From: Phaeosaccion multiseriatum | Taxonomy: Eukaryota; Ochrophyta, other classes | Assembly: GCA_965112735.1 (NCBI GenBank) | Contig: OZ218964.1 | Location: 62,001-126,000 of the forward strand | DNA: 64,000 nt | Direction of reading: 5' to 3' | Part shown: in pieces, positions 1 through 13,500 of the stretch | Position numbering within the stretch: position 1 is the first letter of the stretch | How the letters are laid out: each line of letters opens with the position of its first letter | The notes under the pieces: model-generated | Told to the model about the DNA's origin: nothing | What the model saw: the letters and a program-made list of their open reading frames with translations, nothing else | Database searches by the model: none | Program-made: the position numbers and the translations under genes

Positions 1-2551
1 GCTCAGCCCTTCTACAGCTGTGGTCCTCTAGGTAAAGGCGCGCTGATCACGGACGGAGAGGGTTTAGGCAGGGTTGTGAGCTGTGGATTGTCTCGCACTG
101 CGTCACCTCATCACCCCCCGACTCTCCCACTTGCCTCCCCCCCCCCCTCCCACCCATCCTTTTCAGGATTTAGTCTGGCGCACAACGGGCATATCACCAA
201 CGCCGCAGCCTTGCGTGCTGAGGTGTCCGTGAACTGCCATCTCAACACCAACTCCGACACGGAGGTGCTGCTGCAGGTACGTCCTCACATCGCACCGGAA
301 GGAGCCCTTTCGAGGCGGGGCAGGTCTCACCCCCCCAGGCGCTCTCATCCGGGCCTGCCTCTGACCTGTCCACAGGTACTGGCCCAGGAGCTACTGCAGG
401 GGCTGGGGCCTGCTCTCGCCAACACCTCCGAGGCTGCGCGGCCGGACAGGAGAGGGCTCCAGGACATCACGCCCGGTGAGCGTTGTACCCTCCGCCAGTA
501 CCGCCCGCCTGCTCCAGTCCCTGCCCCTGTAGACTCACTCAACCCTTCCTTCCCGCAGCGGAACTCTTCTCTGTAGTGGGCCGCGTCATGGCGCGCTGCC
601 GAGGAGGGTACGCCGTAACGGTCGTGCTCAACGGGGTTGGGCTGCTCGCCTTCAGGGACACGCACGGCATCCGACCGCTCTGCTTCGGCAGCAGGCCGAG
701 CCAGGGACACACAGGTAAGCTACCGCACGTTGGGGAATGGGGGGGTAACCAATCCTAAGGGCCAAGTGTTGTCGGCCCTGCGCTCACTTCGATTTTTGCA
801 ATCACCTCGTCAGACAAGCTGGACTGGGCCGCAGCAAGCGAGAGCGTCGGAATCACGGGCCTGGGCTTTTCGTTGAGGTACGTCCTTGGCGTGGGAGAGT
901 GTGAGGTCTGGGAGGCCATGATTGAGAGCCCCTGCCCTATGCCCTCTTCCCCCCCCCCCCCCGCTGCCTGCCCCTGTCCTCTGTGGCGCAGTCGCGACGT
1001 GTGCGCCGGAGAGGCCGTCTTCGTGGACACCCACGGAGCCCTCCATAGCGCGGTGTGTGCAAAGGGGCCTCTGCCCACATTCACGCCCTGCATATTCGAG
1101 TACGTGTACATGGTGCGTGCCTGTCCAGTCGGTACATAGGTGGGGTACTTCTGTGAGTGTACATGGAGGGGTTGTGCTTTTTCAGTCAACCCTGCGGCCG
1201 TTCCCCTCCAACCAGTGCCCCCCCCCCCTTGGGCCTTCCCGTGCCATGATATGCGTCAGGCGCGCCCCGACGCAGTACTGGACGGCGTGTCCGTGTACAA
1301 GGCGCGTGTGTCCATGGGCACGCGCCTCGCAGCCAAAGTGCAGCGCACCTTCTCTATGAAGAACAAGGAGGCGGCCCTCGGCTTCGGAGGCGTTGTGCCA
1401 GCGGTGGATGTGGTGGTGCCCGTGCCGGAGACGAGCCGCATCGCCGCGCAGCACTGTGCGAGGGCTCTAGGCGTGCCCTACGAGGAGGGCCTGACGAAGA
1501 ACAGATACATCGGCAGGACGTTCCTTCTCACGGTACGATCGTCAGGCGAAGAGCTTAGAGTTAGTTGGGGTAGGCCTTCGTAGTTAGTGCCCTTATAGTC
1601 TCCTCCGCTCTGCCGCTCCCCCAGGGCCAGAAGCTGCGGCAGGACAGCGTCAAGAAGAAGCTCTCCCCGGTGACCGCCGTGCTGGAGGGCAGGCACGTGC
1701 TGCTGGTCGACGACAGCATCGTGCGAGGCACCACGAGCAGGCAGATCGTGGCTATGGTCCGGCGAGCAGGTAAGGCCAGGGAAGGGACGGGAAGGGACGG
1801 GCGGGTTAGGTACGAGATGCAGCGGCGCTCAAGAGAGCCCCTCAAGAGAGCCCTCCCTTTGATGCGATGGCGCTCTTGTCCCACGAGGAAGCAGAAATGA
1901 CACCTCTTGTCTTGTCTGCGGACCTCACACACACCGCCCCTGCTGCTGCCCCTGCCCTCCGCCCCTGCCCTCCAGGTGCGACTCGCGTGACGTTCTGTAG
2001 CGCGTCTCCCGCCGTGCTGTACCCCAACGTGTACGGGGTGGACCTGCCCAGCCAGGAGGAGCTCATCGCACACGGCCGAGACATGGAGCAGCTCGCAAGG
2101 GCCATAGGAGCAGACGACGTCATTTATCAGGTAAAAGAGGGTAGGGTAGCTTTGTGCGCTGTGCTCTTTAGGGTAGGTGCATCAGAGGAGGTGAGGTCTG
2201 TAAGGTGTATCAGGCACCACCATTGCAGGCCTACCTGCTTGCCTTGTCCTTACCACACGCCACACACACACTGTCCGCTCTGTCTGCTCTCTGTAGGACA
2301 TGGCCTGCCTCCGAGAAAGCGTGACGGAGCACAACCCTGCTCTGCTGCGCTTCGAAGACTCAATCTTCACGGGCGAGTACGTCAGCCATGCCCCCCCGCC
2401 CTGCGCATTCGGCGGTCTCGAGGCGGCGCCAGCTGAGGACGCGACCCGGCCAGCGATGGAGGGGGGGGGCACCGAAGGTGCTGTTGTGGCAGCCACCCTG
2501 CCTCTGGAGGACCCCGCGGCAAAGGCGCCTCAGGCGGTGGACATTATCTGA
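1..2551 (+). CDS. purF: Amidophosphoribosyltransferase (glutamine PRPP amidotransferase), 3' part, 10 exons visible
   Basis: Catalyses the first committed step of purine synthesis, converting PRPP and glutamine to phosphoribosylamine. The N-terminal exons, including the catalytic cysteine, lie left of the window. Exons inferred: 1-31, 167-276, 376-475, 559-714, 814-877, 992-1112, 1260-1532, 1625-1769, 1976-2130, 2297-2551 (TGA). They total 1,410 nt, in frame, 469 residues. Glutaminase-domain motifs AQPF and [10 protein letters not shown] are followed by [10 protein letters not shown] and PCIFEYVYM joined exactly to ARPDAVLDG across an intron. The phosphoribosyltransferase half shows [18 protein letters not shown] and the PRPP loop [14 protein letters not shown], then [10 protein letters not shown]. 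All are diagnostic of the PurF/ADE4 family. Introns are about 80-165 bp with C-rich acceptors. The C-terminus is extended by an Ala/Gly-rich tail of roughly 50 residues. Identification is secure; a plastid or cytosolic location cannot be judged without the N-terminus. Confidence 0.95.
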
Positions 2552-3138
2552 AGGGGAGGGTCGGGTAGCTGAGGCATTGCCACACCTACGAGGCCACTAG
2601 CTGGGCTCCTTTCCAAGTAGAGCTTCATGCCGTGGAGTGAGTGCATGAGGAAAATGGATAGGCTGGCCGTTCTCCCCTCAGACTACAAGTAGTCCCGGAG
2701 ACTCGTCCTCGCCCCCCTCCTCGGGCAAGACAGGACGCGTGTGCCCAGGCCCTCCCTCGTGCTCTCCTCTGCGGCTCCTGTGCAGCTCCTGTGCAACTCC
2801 GAGCTGGTCCTGGCGGGAACTACAGGAATATCGGGGCCTATGGTACCTTCACGCCTTGACTGGAAGGGCCTTCGCTGAAGGAGCCTTTATTCCCCCCCCT
2901 TCCCTCTGTCTGCGCTGCGATGGTGCGATAACCCGCTTGAGCGTTCGTAGAACATTTATGCTTCAGTGGCGTAAAATTCATGAGAGACAGAAGAAAAATC
3001 TCTGTTTCCTCTATTTTCTATTTTTCGAGTTGGCTTCTTCCACGACTGGTTATCCAAATGATCGTCGCCATTTTGTTTTGTTTTGTTCAAACTCAAATCA
3101 CTCCTCTCTCCCCCAAGTTTTCCCCCCTGATCCAGAGG
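2552..3138. other. Intergenic region between purF and the SET gene
   Basis: About 590 bp between the purF stop and the next supported ATG, both genes on the + strand. It should hold the purF 3' UTR and the SET-gene promoter. The second half is T-rich (around 2990-3110), in contrast to its GC-rich surroundings. I see no convincing gene; the long + frame here has no recognisable protein and runs across the next gene's start. Confidence 0.6.
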
Positions 3139-3450
3139 ATGGCTGCACAGGGAGGCACAGTGCCCGCCGCAATGCTGCTGAAGGAAGGGGATCTTGTGGA
3201 CGTGGCGGCCCGCACGGGGAGAGGCACGAACAAGCCGGGGGGGCGAGCTCGGATCCTGCGCGTCGCGTGGAGCCCCCCAGCCGGGCAGCCACAGCAGGTG
3301 AGCGCAGCAGCTGCGCCCCCTCTCCATTTACTGTGCCTCTTGCCCTCTGCTCTTGCTGATGCTGCTCTTCCTTTCCCTCTCGCTGTCCTGTAATTCCTTG
3401 CCCCGCCTCTTCTGCTTCACCTCCCGTCCCTCCCTTCTCTCTGCTTCGGC

Positions 3451-3501
<51 letters not shown>

Positions 3502-4544
3502 TCCACCTTTTTATCCGCTCCCAGTCTCCTTCGTGGGCGGCTGGTCTCGGTCTCTACGACGTAAAGTACGTGCTCGGCGGGAGGGAGGAGCATGGCCTCT
3601 CAAGCCACTTTCTCACGCCATACCGAGAGGACGAAGGAAGGGGGGCGGGCAAGGGTAGCAGCAGGAAGCGCACGAGAGAGACCAGGGTCTCCCAGCTGTC
3701 TGCAGACGGACAGGACAGCAACCACGCGCAAAGCGCCGGCACTGATGGCAGACGGCAAGAATCCAGTCCGTCTCAGGTGAGCGCAGCTGTGAGCAGTGTA
3801 TGGTCTATAGCCTGTTGCGGGCTCCATCGGCAGCTGATCCCCCCCCCCCCCTCCCGTGTAGGACCTGCCCAAGTTCCTGGACAAGCAGGTCAAGGAGCTC
3901 GACAAGCTGCTGGAGAGGCTCGAGAGGAGTGACCAATACGAGTTCATGAGCAGAGGTGAGGAGAGAGAACAGGAAGAGCGCGATAGAAAGAGAGGCAGAG
4001 ACAACTGGGGGAGTGAGAGAAAGAGGGAGAGGGAACAGAGCTAGAGAGGGAGAGAGAGACAAGAGAGAACAGAGAGAACAGACAGAGCGAGAGAGAGTGT
4101 GAGAGAGCGAGAGAGGGAGAGAGAGAGAGAAGGGAGAGCGACCAGTACGAGTCCACAGTCAATAAGCGTGATAGGGGCATGTGCGCAATAAGCGGGGCAT
4201 GTGCGGACAGTAGTCACTGTCTAGGGACGCACGAGCAGAAGCAGCGAAAGATCTCCACGCCTTGTGTGCCCCTCACCCTCCCCCCGTCCCATCCCGCCGA
4301 TGCTCCTGGTGCTGTGCAGGGGACCCCCTCGAGGCCCTGGATGGCGAGTCCTCCTCCAAGGCGAACAAGACCACAGACGAGGGGGGCGGAGGAGTGGCAG
4401 GGTCGACAGGGGCAGCGGCGGATACGAGCACGGTGGGGGTGGCATGTCGCGGCCTGCCCGTCCCTCTCAATCTGCGGGAGATGAGATTTCGTGCGTCCGC
4501 TCTGGTGTACGTCCGCCCAGGGGCACTTCCGACGCCTCCCTCGC

Positions 4545-4575
<31 letters not shown>

Positions 4576-7500
4576 TGCCGTGCCAGCTGAGGCCAGCGCA
4601 GAGGAAGGGACGGAGGTGGCAGGGCGGCTCATGCAGCTGGACTGGGCCTCAGTAATTGGAGACTTTTCCACCATGTGCAAACGACCCATCGACGCCACGG
4701 AGCCCACAGAAGAGGTGAGTACGGCGAGCAGTGGTTAGGGGAGCGCTCGGGTGAGGGTTCGAACGGCGCCTTAGCTCAGCCCTCTCTTCCGGCCTCTCCC
4801 TTCCTCTTGCCATTCCTCCATCCCCCCTTCCCCAGGTGGGCACGCTGGGGAGGGAGTGCCGCCGGGTGCTGGAGGTAGGACTGGAGGGCCTGCACAAGCT
4901 GCAAGAAAGGTTCGAGAAGGAGCACGAGAAGCTTGAGAAGGACCAAGAGGAATACTCCCTGGAGCACCGCCTCCACATGCTGCTCAGCACCAACAAGGAG
5001 CCGTGCGTGCAGGGCAAGTGGCGCAGAGAGGCCTTTCCGCGCCGCAAGTACAGGCGCTACCTCACATCCTACACGGCCGGAGACCTGTCCCAGCAAGACG
5101 CGGACGAGGTCTTCAAGGAGCTGCAGACGAGCTTGCCCACGGGTTACCAGGGGGAGGCCTTCAGCTACGACGACAACGGCATCAGCGAGGAGTGGATGGC
5201 CGCGCTGTCGGAGGGTGAAGGGGGCGCGGCGGGTAGGGCGGGGGAGGGGGAGGGCCTCAACTACCAGAGGATGAATCCCTGCGCCATCCGGGCTCAGGTC
5301 AACGCCTGCCTGGACTCGCTCATCCAGAAGGTCACCGACACCTCCGCCAACGAGAGGGGCGCGCTGGACCAGCCTGTGCTGGAGCTGGGGTATGGGCTCG
5401 AGGAGGTGTCTGTGTGGGGCCTGGACTGCTACGCGCGTACCAACGTGGAGCTCGTGCTGCGGGACTCTCTGCAGTGGGATGCGGCTCGCAGGGCCGTGTT
5501 CGTGGAGGAGCTGCTGCTGCCCGTTATCAACGTGCAGACCGGCGAGGACGCCTGGAATATCGGGTGAGAAATGATGGGTCAGGCGAGGCGAGGTGGGCCC
5601 CCAGGCAGGCACATCCAGGCAGGCACATGGGCTGGCAGAGTGTGCTGGGGGCTATCCCGCCTCCTCTCTCTCCTCTCTCGCGTTGGCACATTTGTTTTCA
5701 TCATGCCTGCCTCTTTTTCTGAGCGCCTGCCTGCCCATACGCCTGTCTGCCTATACAACCACCTGCCTGCCTTCCTGCCCATATGCCTGTCCCCCCCGTG
5801 CAGCGGCGCCCTCGGCCAGCTCCTCGCGGCCCACGCCAGCGGCACGCGGATCATGTTCGACGGCGACAAGGCGGCTGTCGATGCCCTCACCCAGGCCCTT
5901 CGAGTGGTGGGCCCATCCTTCTTCCACTGCCATCCCAAGGTGAGGCCAGCACACACGAAGCGCCGCTGTGGCAATCCCCGTCGCCGTCACCGTCCTCAGT
6001 TCTCAGTCCTGACACTTTCTCTCTGTCCGTCCCTCTCTCTCTCTGCAGGGGACGAGCGTGCTGTGCACACACCCCTCGGGCATCCCTGCGCACACCTTCG
6101 TCAGCGAGTACCTGGGCGAGCTGTACCCGGCGTGGCGCTGGATGGAGAAGCAGGAGGCCGTGGTGGATGCGCAGCGCAAGGCGGGCCTCAAGCCGAGCCT
6201 GCCGGAGTTCTACAACATGCTGCTCGAGAGGCCGAGGTAGGCAGGCAGGCTGACTTGTGAGAAAAGGGGGCTGAAGAAACTGAAGGGGGTGGGCGTATTG
6301 CGTGTAGTATTTGTGGGGGCGGCCACGTTTGTCATGTGGCGGTGGCGGTGACTCTCCGACCCCTTGTGTCCTCTTTGCGGCATATGTTCTTAGGACCGAT
6401 CCCCGCGGATACAGCCTCTTATTCGTCGAGGCCGGCGGTTACCAGGCCAACCTGAGCAGCAGCCTCAGCCACAGCTGCGACCCAAACTGCACCACCGCAG
6501 TGGTGGTAAAGAACGGGAGGCTATTGATTGCGCTGACCACCACCAGAGACGTCCGGCCCGGGGAGGAGCTCACCATCGACTACAATAGGTATGTATGTAT
6601 ATATGTACATGTATGTAGGTATACAGACTGTGGGCTGGGCACTGGGCACTGGGCACTGGGCACTGGGCACTGGGCAGGGGTCGTGAGGGGTCTAGTGATA
6701 CAACCTTCCTCCTGCTTTGTGCGGCGCGTGCTGCCTTCTGACTCCCCCCCCCCCCCCTTCCCACCCTCTCTCCTCAGCGTGACGACGAGCGAGCACGAGT
6801 ACAGGGACGCCATCTGCCTATGCGGCAAGACGCAGTGCAGGGGCTCGTTCCTGCACTACAGCGGACAGCACATCTTCCAAGTCATTCGAGAGAAGTACGG
6901 CAGCCTCAACATGTTCAAGAGCCTCGTCAAGGTAAGAGGAATAAGCTCACAAAGAGGGCTAAGGCGTTCCCTCTCCTCACGCAATGCGCTACCCTCCTCT
7001 CTCTTTCTCTATGTGTGTCTCCAGACCGGCATGGCCCCCTCCCTTGAGGACGGGCACCGCAGCACGCTCGCCAAGCACGGGCTCCACACGGCGGCCCTTG
7101 GGGACGAGTGCCCGGACTGGCTGCTGGGCTTCGTGGCGGAGCAGCTGCGCTACATCGAGTTCGAGCGGAGGAAGCTGCCCATCGAGCTCATGCGCCTCAG
7201 CAAGGAAGACCTTGACGGCTACGAGTATACGCACCACGTAAGTTAGTGAGTACGTAAGTACTAGGCTTGTCGTCGATTGGAGTGAGTGGGGCGCGAGGTG
7301 GGGCGGAAGCTCTCGCTCCCTCACCGGCAGGACGATGCGCGTGTGGAAAGAGTCTCTGTTGGCTGTCGCTTCTTGGCGAGGGCATGTTTGTGACTCTCTT
7401 GCACTGCCTGTTGGTGCTATGTAATCACAGGTGGCGGACGCGGAGGCCCGCTGCGTGATGGAGCAGCGCGTGCAGAGCCTGGTGACGTGCGTGTCCTCCG

Positions 7501-10500
7501 TGTACCAAATCGTGAAGAAGCAGGGCATGTACCATGCGGACCCGTGCGAGACGGACCCAAGGCTGCAGTCGGGCGTGAGGAACGTTCCGCCCCCGTTCCG
7601 GCTGCTCTCGGACGACGAAGTGGTGCAGCTTCTGTGGACAGGCCAACGCAGCGTAGCGAGGCGACTCTTCGCGATGATCTCTCAGCTCGTGGAGCAGGGG
7701 AGGGTGGAGGTGTACACTAAAGAGGGAGGGGCGGTGGCCGAGGGAGGGGAGCGCGCCGAGAAGAGGAAGAAGGAGAAGGCGGAAAAGAAGAAGCGAAGGA
7801 AGGCCGAAAAAGCGGCCGCAGCAGCAGCAGCAGCGGCAGCAGCAGTCAGGGAGGCGAAGGCAGCGAAGGCCGCGAAGCCGCCTGCCGACAAGACAGTCGA
7901 GGCCACAGCAGTCGAGGCAACTATGGGCGCAGCCGCAGGAGTGGCAGGGGCGAAAGAAAGTACAGGAGCACCAGCAGCCTCTCCTCCCTCAAGCACGACT
8001 GAGACGGCTGCGCCAACGGGGGAGAGGGGCCACAAAGGGGCGGGCAGGGGTAGCCAGGGCGTCGACATGGAGGCAACAGACGACGAAGCAGAACCGACGG
8101 GGCACGCCGAACAGAAGGAGAGACGGGCATTGGCGGTCATCGTCGCGGAGACCCAAGGGGGCAGGGGGGGCGAGCTGGAGCGGAATGGGCGCAAGCGAGC
8201 GAATGAGACCGGGGAAGGGGGAGGGGGGGGGGGGAGGAGTCCCAAGATGCGCCGACGGATGAAGATTGCGGAGGAGAAGCAGGGAGAAGTCGACGCCATC
8301 GGACAGAGCCGCGCAGAGGCGGGGGAGGAGGAGGAGGAGGAGGAGGAGGAGGAGGAGGAGGAGGAGGAGGAGGAGGAGGAGGAGAAGGAGGAGGAGGATG
8401 GGGAGGAGGAGGATGAGGAGGAGGAGGAGGACGACGACGACGACGAGGACGAGAGTCCGAAGGGGAGGGCGGCTCACAAGCGGCAGAGCGCGCGCGACGT
8501 GCGGCGCGTGATGAACAAAGGTGAGAGAGATGGGAGAGAGGCAGCCCCCCCCCTCGGGTGAGAGAGACAGGGCTCCCTCCAAAGTCGCTGCTCAACGCAA
8601 TGCTTAAGAGGGGCTCATGGAAGCGAAGCACCAACAGTCATCGTCCTGAAACTGTGTGGCCGACCCCCGAACCTGTGTTGCTGACCCCTGAAACTCTGTG
8701 AACGTCCAACAGGCAACCCTCATGACCGAGTGCCCGTGTGGGACCCTGTCCGCCTCCGGAAGCAAGCCGGCCGCAGCGCCCCCGTGCGGCACAAGCTCGA
8801 CGAGTACCTGCAGCAGAGGCCGCACATGGAGCTCTACATCGGGCAGAGCGAGGAGTGTATGCACTACACAGACGTCAGGGATGTCTTGAAGGGGGCGACG
8901 GAGGCGGGGGGGGCGGGCGGCGCGGAGGCGATGGACGTGGACTCGGGGGAAGAGTCGGAAGAGAAGGACGGGGAGGTGAAGGTTCTGGGGGTGAAGGAAA
9001 GTAAGGCAGAGGGGGTCCGCGAAGAAGAAGCGGAGAAGGCGGAGAAGGGGGTTGGTGACGAGAAGGAAGGCGGGGGGGGGACAGAGGGGGGGGAGCAGGC
9101 GGGGAGGCGACCGGAGAGAAGCAGGCGGGCCAAACAACAGACCAGGAAAGCCGCCCTTGAGGAGGAGGAGGAGGAGGAGGAAGAGGAGGAGGAGGAGGAG
9201 GAGGAGGAGGAGGAGGAGGAGGAGGGGGAGGAGGAGGAGGGGGAGGAGGAGGAGGAGGAGGAGGAGGGGGGGGGGGCGGGGGGGAGGGGACAGGAATCCG
9301 TAGAGGAGGACTTGAAGGGCGGACTAAGCTTCAGGATCACGCCACGCAGGCTGGACCAGATCGAGAAGGTGGGGACACCCACCGACAGGTCAGTCAGTCA
9401 CTCAGTCAGTCACTCAGTCAGTCACTCAGTCACGCAGACACTCCGACACTCAGTCAGTCAGCACGTTGTTCAAGCACATCAGAGACGTGATGCCAACCAT
9501 ACCCCATCCCCACCCATGCTCGACGCCGCTGTCGCTGCTGTGGCCGTTGTCTGGTGTTCGTGTGATGTATCACTAACTGGTGTGTGTCTGTGTGCAGGAT
9601 GAGTCTGTACGACCCCACCACGGGCCGCAAACTCACTGGCAACTGTGCCCCCATGCGCTGCAAGCTAAGAGAGTACAACAACCGCAAGCCGTGGTGCAAG
9701 CTCTTCATGAACAGCAAGGAAGTCCAGGACGCAGAGGAGGTGAAGCGCGCCACGGCCAAGAAGGGCAAGGCTCCTTCTGCTTCGTCTGCCAGCAAAAAGA
9801 ATAAGGAAGCAAAGGGGGGGCAAGGAGTGTCGACACGGGGGGGAGACAGGGGCAAGGGCAAGAGGAAGGGGCAGAAGCCTGCGGAGAGGCTGGGGGGAGA
9901 GGGCAAAGGCCCGGCGAAGGGCTCTGCTGGCCAGAAGAGGGCGGGAGGAGCCCAACCGCTCAACCACAAGGCCAAGGGGAAAGAGAAGAACGGTTCAATG
10001 TCACCCACGGACACGAAGGAATTGCCCTTTGACTCCGCCACTGGGCTGTATACGGTACGTGTGTGGGGGTTGTAAGATGAGGAGTAGGCGACAAGAAGAA
10101 GAAGCTGGAGGAGGGGGGGGGGGGGGGAAGGCATATGGGGCCCATCATGGATAGCCTCTCCACAGGGCCGCTCGGGAGATGCTGTCTTCGCTTGCTTGAC
10201 GCCCCCCCCCCGTCCATTGCCATCCCCCCAGCCGGAGCAGCTGCTGGCGGACATGCAGGCCCTGCTGCGCACAAAGAACGCGGCCGTGCTGCACCGAGGG
10301 CACCTCCGCCAGGCCCTTCTCGAGCTGCGAGCGCTGCTGCTGCGCATCAAGAGCGTGGCGCACTCGAGACACGAGGCAGCGGCAGACGTGCTGCTCATGC
10401 TCGCTCACACGCGCACATTCCTGGTGGGGAGAGAATACAGGCCGCACATGTCCTACCCGGTCACGGTGCAGGTGAGAGCTCTGCAGTCTTCCCTCCAGGC

Positions 10501-13500
10501 CTTTGCTCGCTTCTTGTCAGTGTTCAGTCGAGGCGGGAGCTAAGCTGAAGCTAAGCTAACCCAAGCTTCTCCCTCCCACCCCTCCCCATACGCCTCTGCC
10601 CAGTCCCGAGAGCTCGGCACGCGTGTGCCCGCCTCTGTGCTGCACATGTACCTACGGGAGCAGCGCGCGCTCGAGGACCAAGAGAGAGAGAGGGAGCCCC
10701 AGCGGCAGCACCTCATGCGCATCAGCCAGGAGGAGGCCGCGCGGGCGGAGGTGGCCTGCGTGGAGCACAAGCAGCTCGTGACGCACCAGGAGGAGGAGGC
10801 GGGCAGGTACGCCAAGGACATTGACTTGCACATGGAGCGCCTCAACCGGCACCACCGCAAGGTCACGCAGCAAGAGGCCGCCAAGATGGCGGAGAAGGGC
10901 ATCGCGCTGCCCGTGCAGCAAAAGAGCCTGGAGATGATCCAGCAGAAGCACTACCGATACGCGCAGAGGGTGTACACCGAGATGCAGGGCGAGCTTGAGC
11001 GCGCAAGGGCCGTGGTGGAGGAGACCAAGGGACACCTGCGCAAGTTCGATGCCGCGCGCATCAAGGCCAGAGAGCAGCTGCAGCACCTCGCCTGCCAGGC
11101 CTGGGGCTCGGGCCAGCGCCTCTTCTACGACGGGCCGGTGGCCCGAGCGGGGGGCAGCGCGTCGGCTCCGTACCCGGGGAGGGGTGCGGACGAGGTCATG
11201 CTCAGCCCCGAGGGAGGGCGCACGGAGGAGGCGGCGAGCCGCGGTGGAATCGTGAGTGAGAGCACCGTCGGCCTTCCTCGGCCTAACCCTGCCGGTGCGG
11301 CTCCTCTGGCTGATGCTCCTTTGGCGGCTGCTCCTTTGGCTGATGCTCCTTTGGCGGCTGCTCCTTTGGCGGCTGCTCCTTTGGCTGATGCTCCTTTGGC
11401 TGATGCTCCTTTGGCGGCTGCTCCTTTGGCGGCTGCTCCTTTGGCTGATGCTCCTTTGGCTGATGCTCCTTTGGCGGCTCCTCCTTTGGCAGCTGCTCCT
11501 TTGGCTGCTGCTCCTTTGGCTGCTCCTCCTGTGGCTGCTGCTCCTGTGGCTGCTGCTCCCTTGGCTGCTGCTCCTTTGGGTGCTGCTCTCTTGGCTGCTG
11601 CTCCTTTGGCTGCTCCTCCTCCTGTGGCTGCTCCTCCTGTGGCTGCTCCTGTGGCTGCTCCTCCTGTGGCTGCTCCTCTGGCTGCCACTCCTGTTGCTGC
11701 TGCTCCTACCGTTGCCATGGCTGTTGCTCCTACCGCCCCAGCGGTGGCTGCTGCTCCTGCCATGGCTGCTCCTGCTCCTGCCGTTGCTGTTGCTGCTGCT
11801 CCTGGCACTGCTGCAGCAGCGGCCCCGGCGGTGACTCCTGGTGCTGCTGCTACCGCTCCTGCTGCGATGGCTCCTGCTGGTGGCGGTGGCGGGGCCGATG
11901 GAGGGGAAGAGAGGAAGTACTTGAACGGGGACGAGGTCATCTACGCCTTCCGCAGGGAGTACGGAGAGAGCTTCATCCGCGAGAAGCTGCTGCAGTGGTA
12001 CAGCGACGGGCTTGACGCCTCCTCCTCCACATCCTCCAAGGAGCGCACGCCTCTGTCGGGCATCAAGCCGCGCCTTGCGGAGCTGACAGGCTGTGTGCTG
12101 CTACCCGACCCGCTGCAGGCCTACACGGGCATCGCCGCTTACAAATGGCAGCAGAAGGCCGACTTACTCCTGGTGAGTGAGTGAGTGAGAGAAAGAATGA
12201 GTGAGTTGCTTCGTTGCTGCCCATGCTCTTTCTTCTCCATTCATTGCTTATGCTCTTTGTCCGCCTTGTTTCACCCCTCACATCCACTGCCATCCCTCTG
12301 TCGCCCCAGCAACTCGAGGACCCACAGCGGCGGCGGCTTGCGTGGTGTCCCTCGGTGTCGGAGGCCTTCCAGCTGCCCCCCCTGGGTCTGCAGCCCACCA
12401 CGCAGGTGTTCGGCAGCCCCATGCTCGACGCGTCCCTCGGGGAGACGGAGGGGCTCAAGCAGGCCGTTGCCACCCTCAGGGCAGAGTGCACGGCGGGGGG
12501 GAGGAAGGTCGGGGGGGCGGGCGGTATCGGCACCAGCAGTAGCGGCAAGAACAGCGGGACAAGCGTAGCCGACGAGCGACGCGGAGGGGCAGGGGAGGGG
12601 GGTGCGGCAGATGGGGGAGGGGGGGGGGGCAGGGAAGGCGGGTCTGCCAAGGGCAGCACGAGCAAGAGCAAGAGCAAGAGCAAGGGCAAAGGCAAGGGCA
12701 AAGGCGGCGAGGAGAAGAGTGGGGCGCTGCAGCAAGAGGAGGAAGACCTGCCGGAGGGCGCGTCTGCCCCAGCCTGCCACTGGGTGCAGGTGCGTGTGTG
12801 GAGGCCACCCGGGTGCTGCTGTGCTGGAACTGTCCGAAACCCATTCTGCGTGACCAAAATGAAGGATGGGGTCGTCTCACCCCTTCCCCCGCCCCTCCTC
12901 ACCTCTTCTCACCTCTCACCGCTCGTCAACGCATCCCCTGCCCCTCCGTCTCCCCCAGTGCGAGGCGACGGACTGCTTCAAGTGGCGCAAGCTCCCGTGG
13001 CACGTCGACGTGGCTGCAGAGCTGGGGGACGAGTTCTTTTGCTCAGACAACCGCTGGAACCTTGAGCAGGCCAGGTCAGTCGGGGGAGCCACCCACCTGC
13101 CTACCTGCTCCATCACCTCCCGCCCCCCCTGCGTTGGGACGGGCCTGACCCTAAACGCTTGAGACTCTTTGGGACTGTGTGGGCGTTGTTCTCCCCCAAT
13201 GGCAATGGTTTGGCGGCCTGAAGCAGGCAGGCTCGCTCCGCCCCTTCCTTCGCCTTGTCTTACCTCACCGGTCTCTCTTGTCTTGCCCTTGCTTGTGTCT
13301 GCCTGCCTGCCTGCCTGCCTGCCTGCCTTCAGCTGCTCTGCCCCCGAGGACGAGTGGCGGGACGACGAGTGTGAGGACGAGACAGTCGAGTGGAACGTGG
13401 AGCGCATCGGTGGCTTCAGAGAAGGCGACTGGATGGACGGCTTCTGCGTCAAGACCAACACCTGGTACCCAGCCAAGGTCAGTCACGAATGCTCCAGGGG

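Noticed and set aside
2739-3359. 206-codon + strand frame upstream of the SET gene
   Set aside because: Its 3' half overlaps the SET gene's first exon in another frame and its protein has no recognisable features.
4740-4790. tRNA-like GTTCGAAC next to GCCTTAGCTCAG
   Set aside because: B-box-like sequence without acceptor, D or anticodon stems; it lies in a SET-gene intron.
11125-11940. Minus-strand Ala-Lys-Gly-rich frame and + strand Leu-Trp-rich frame
   Set aside because: Both are shadows of the 15-bp coding minisatellite; only the Ala-Pro frame joins in phase with upstream and downstream SET-gene exons.
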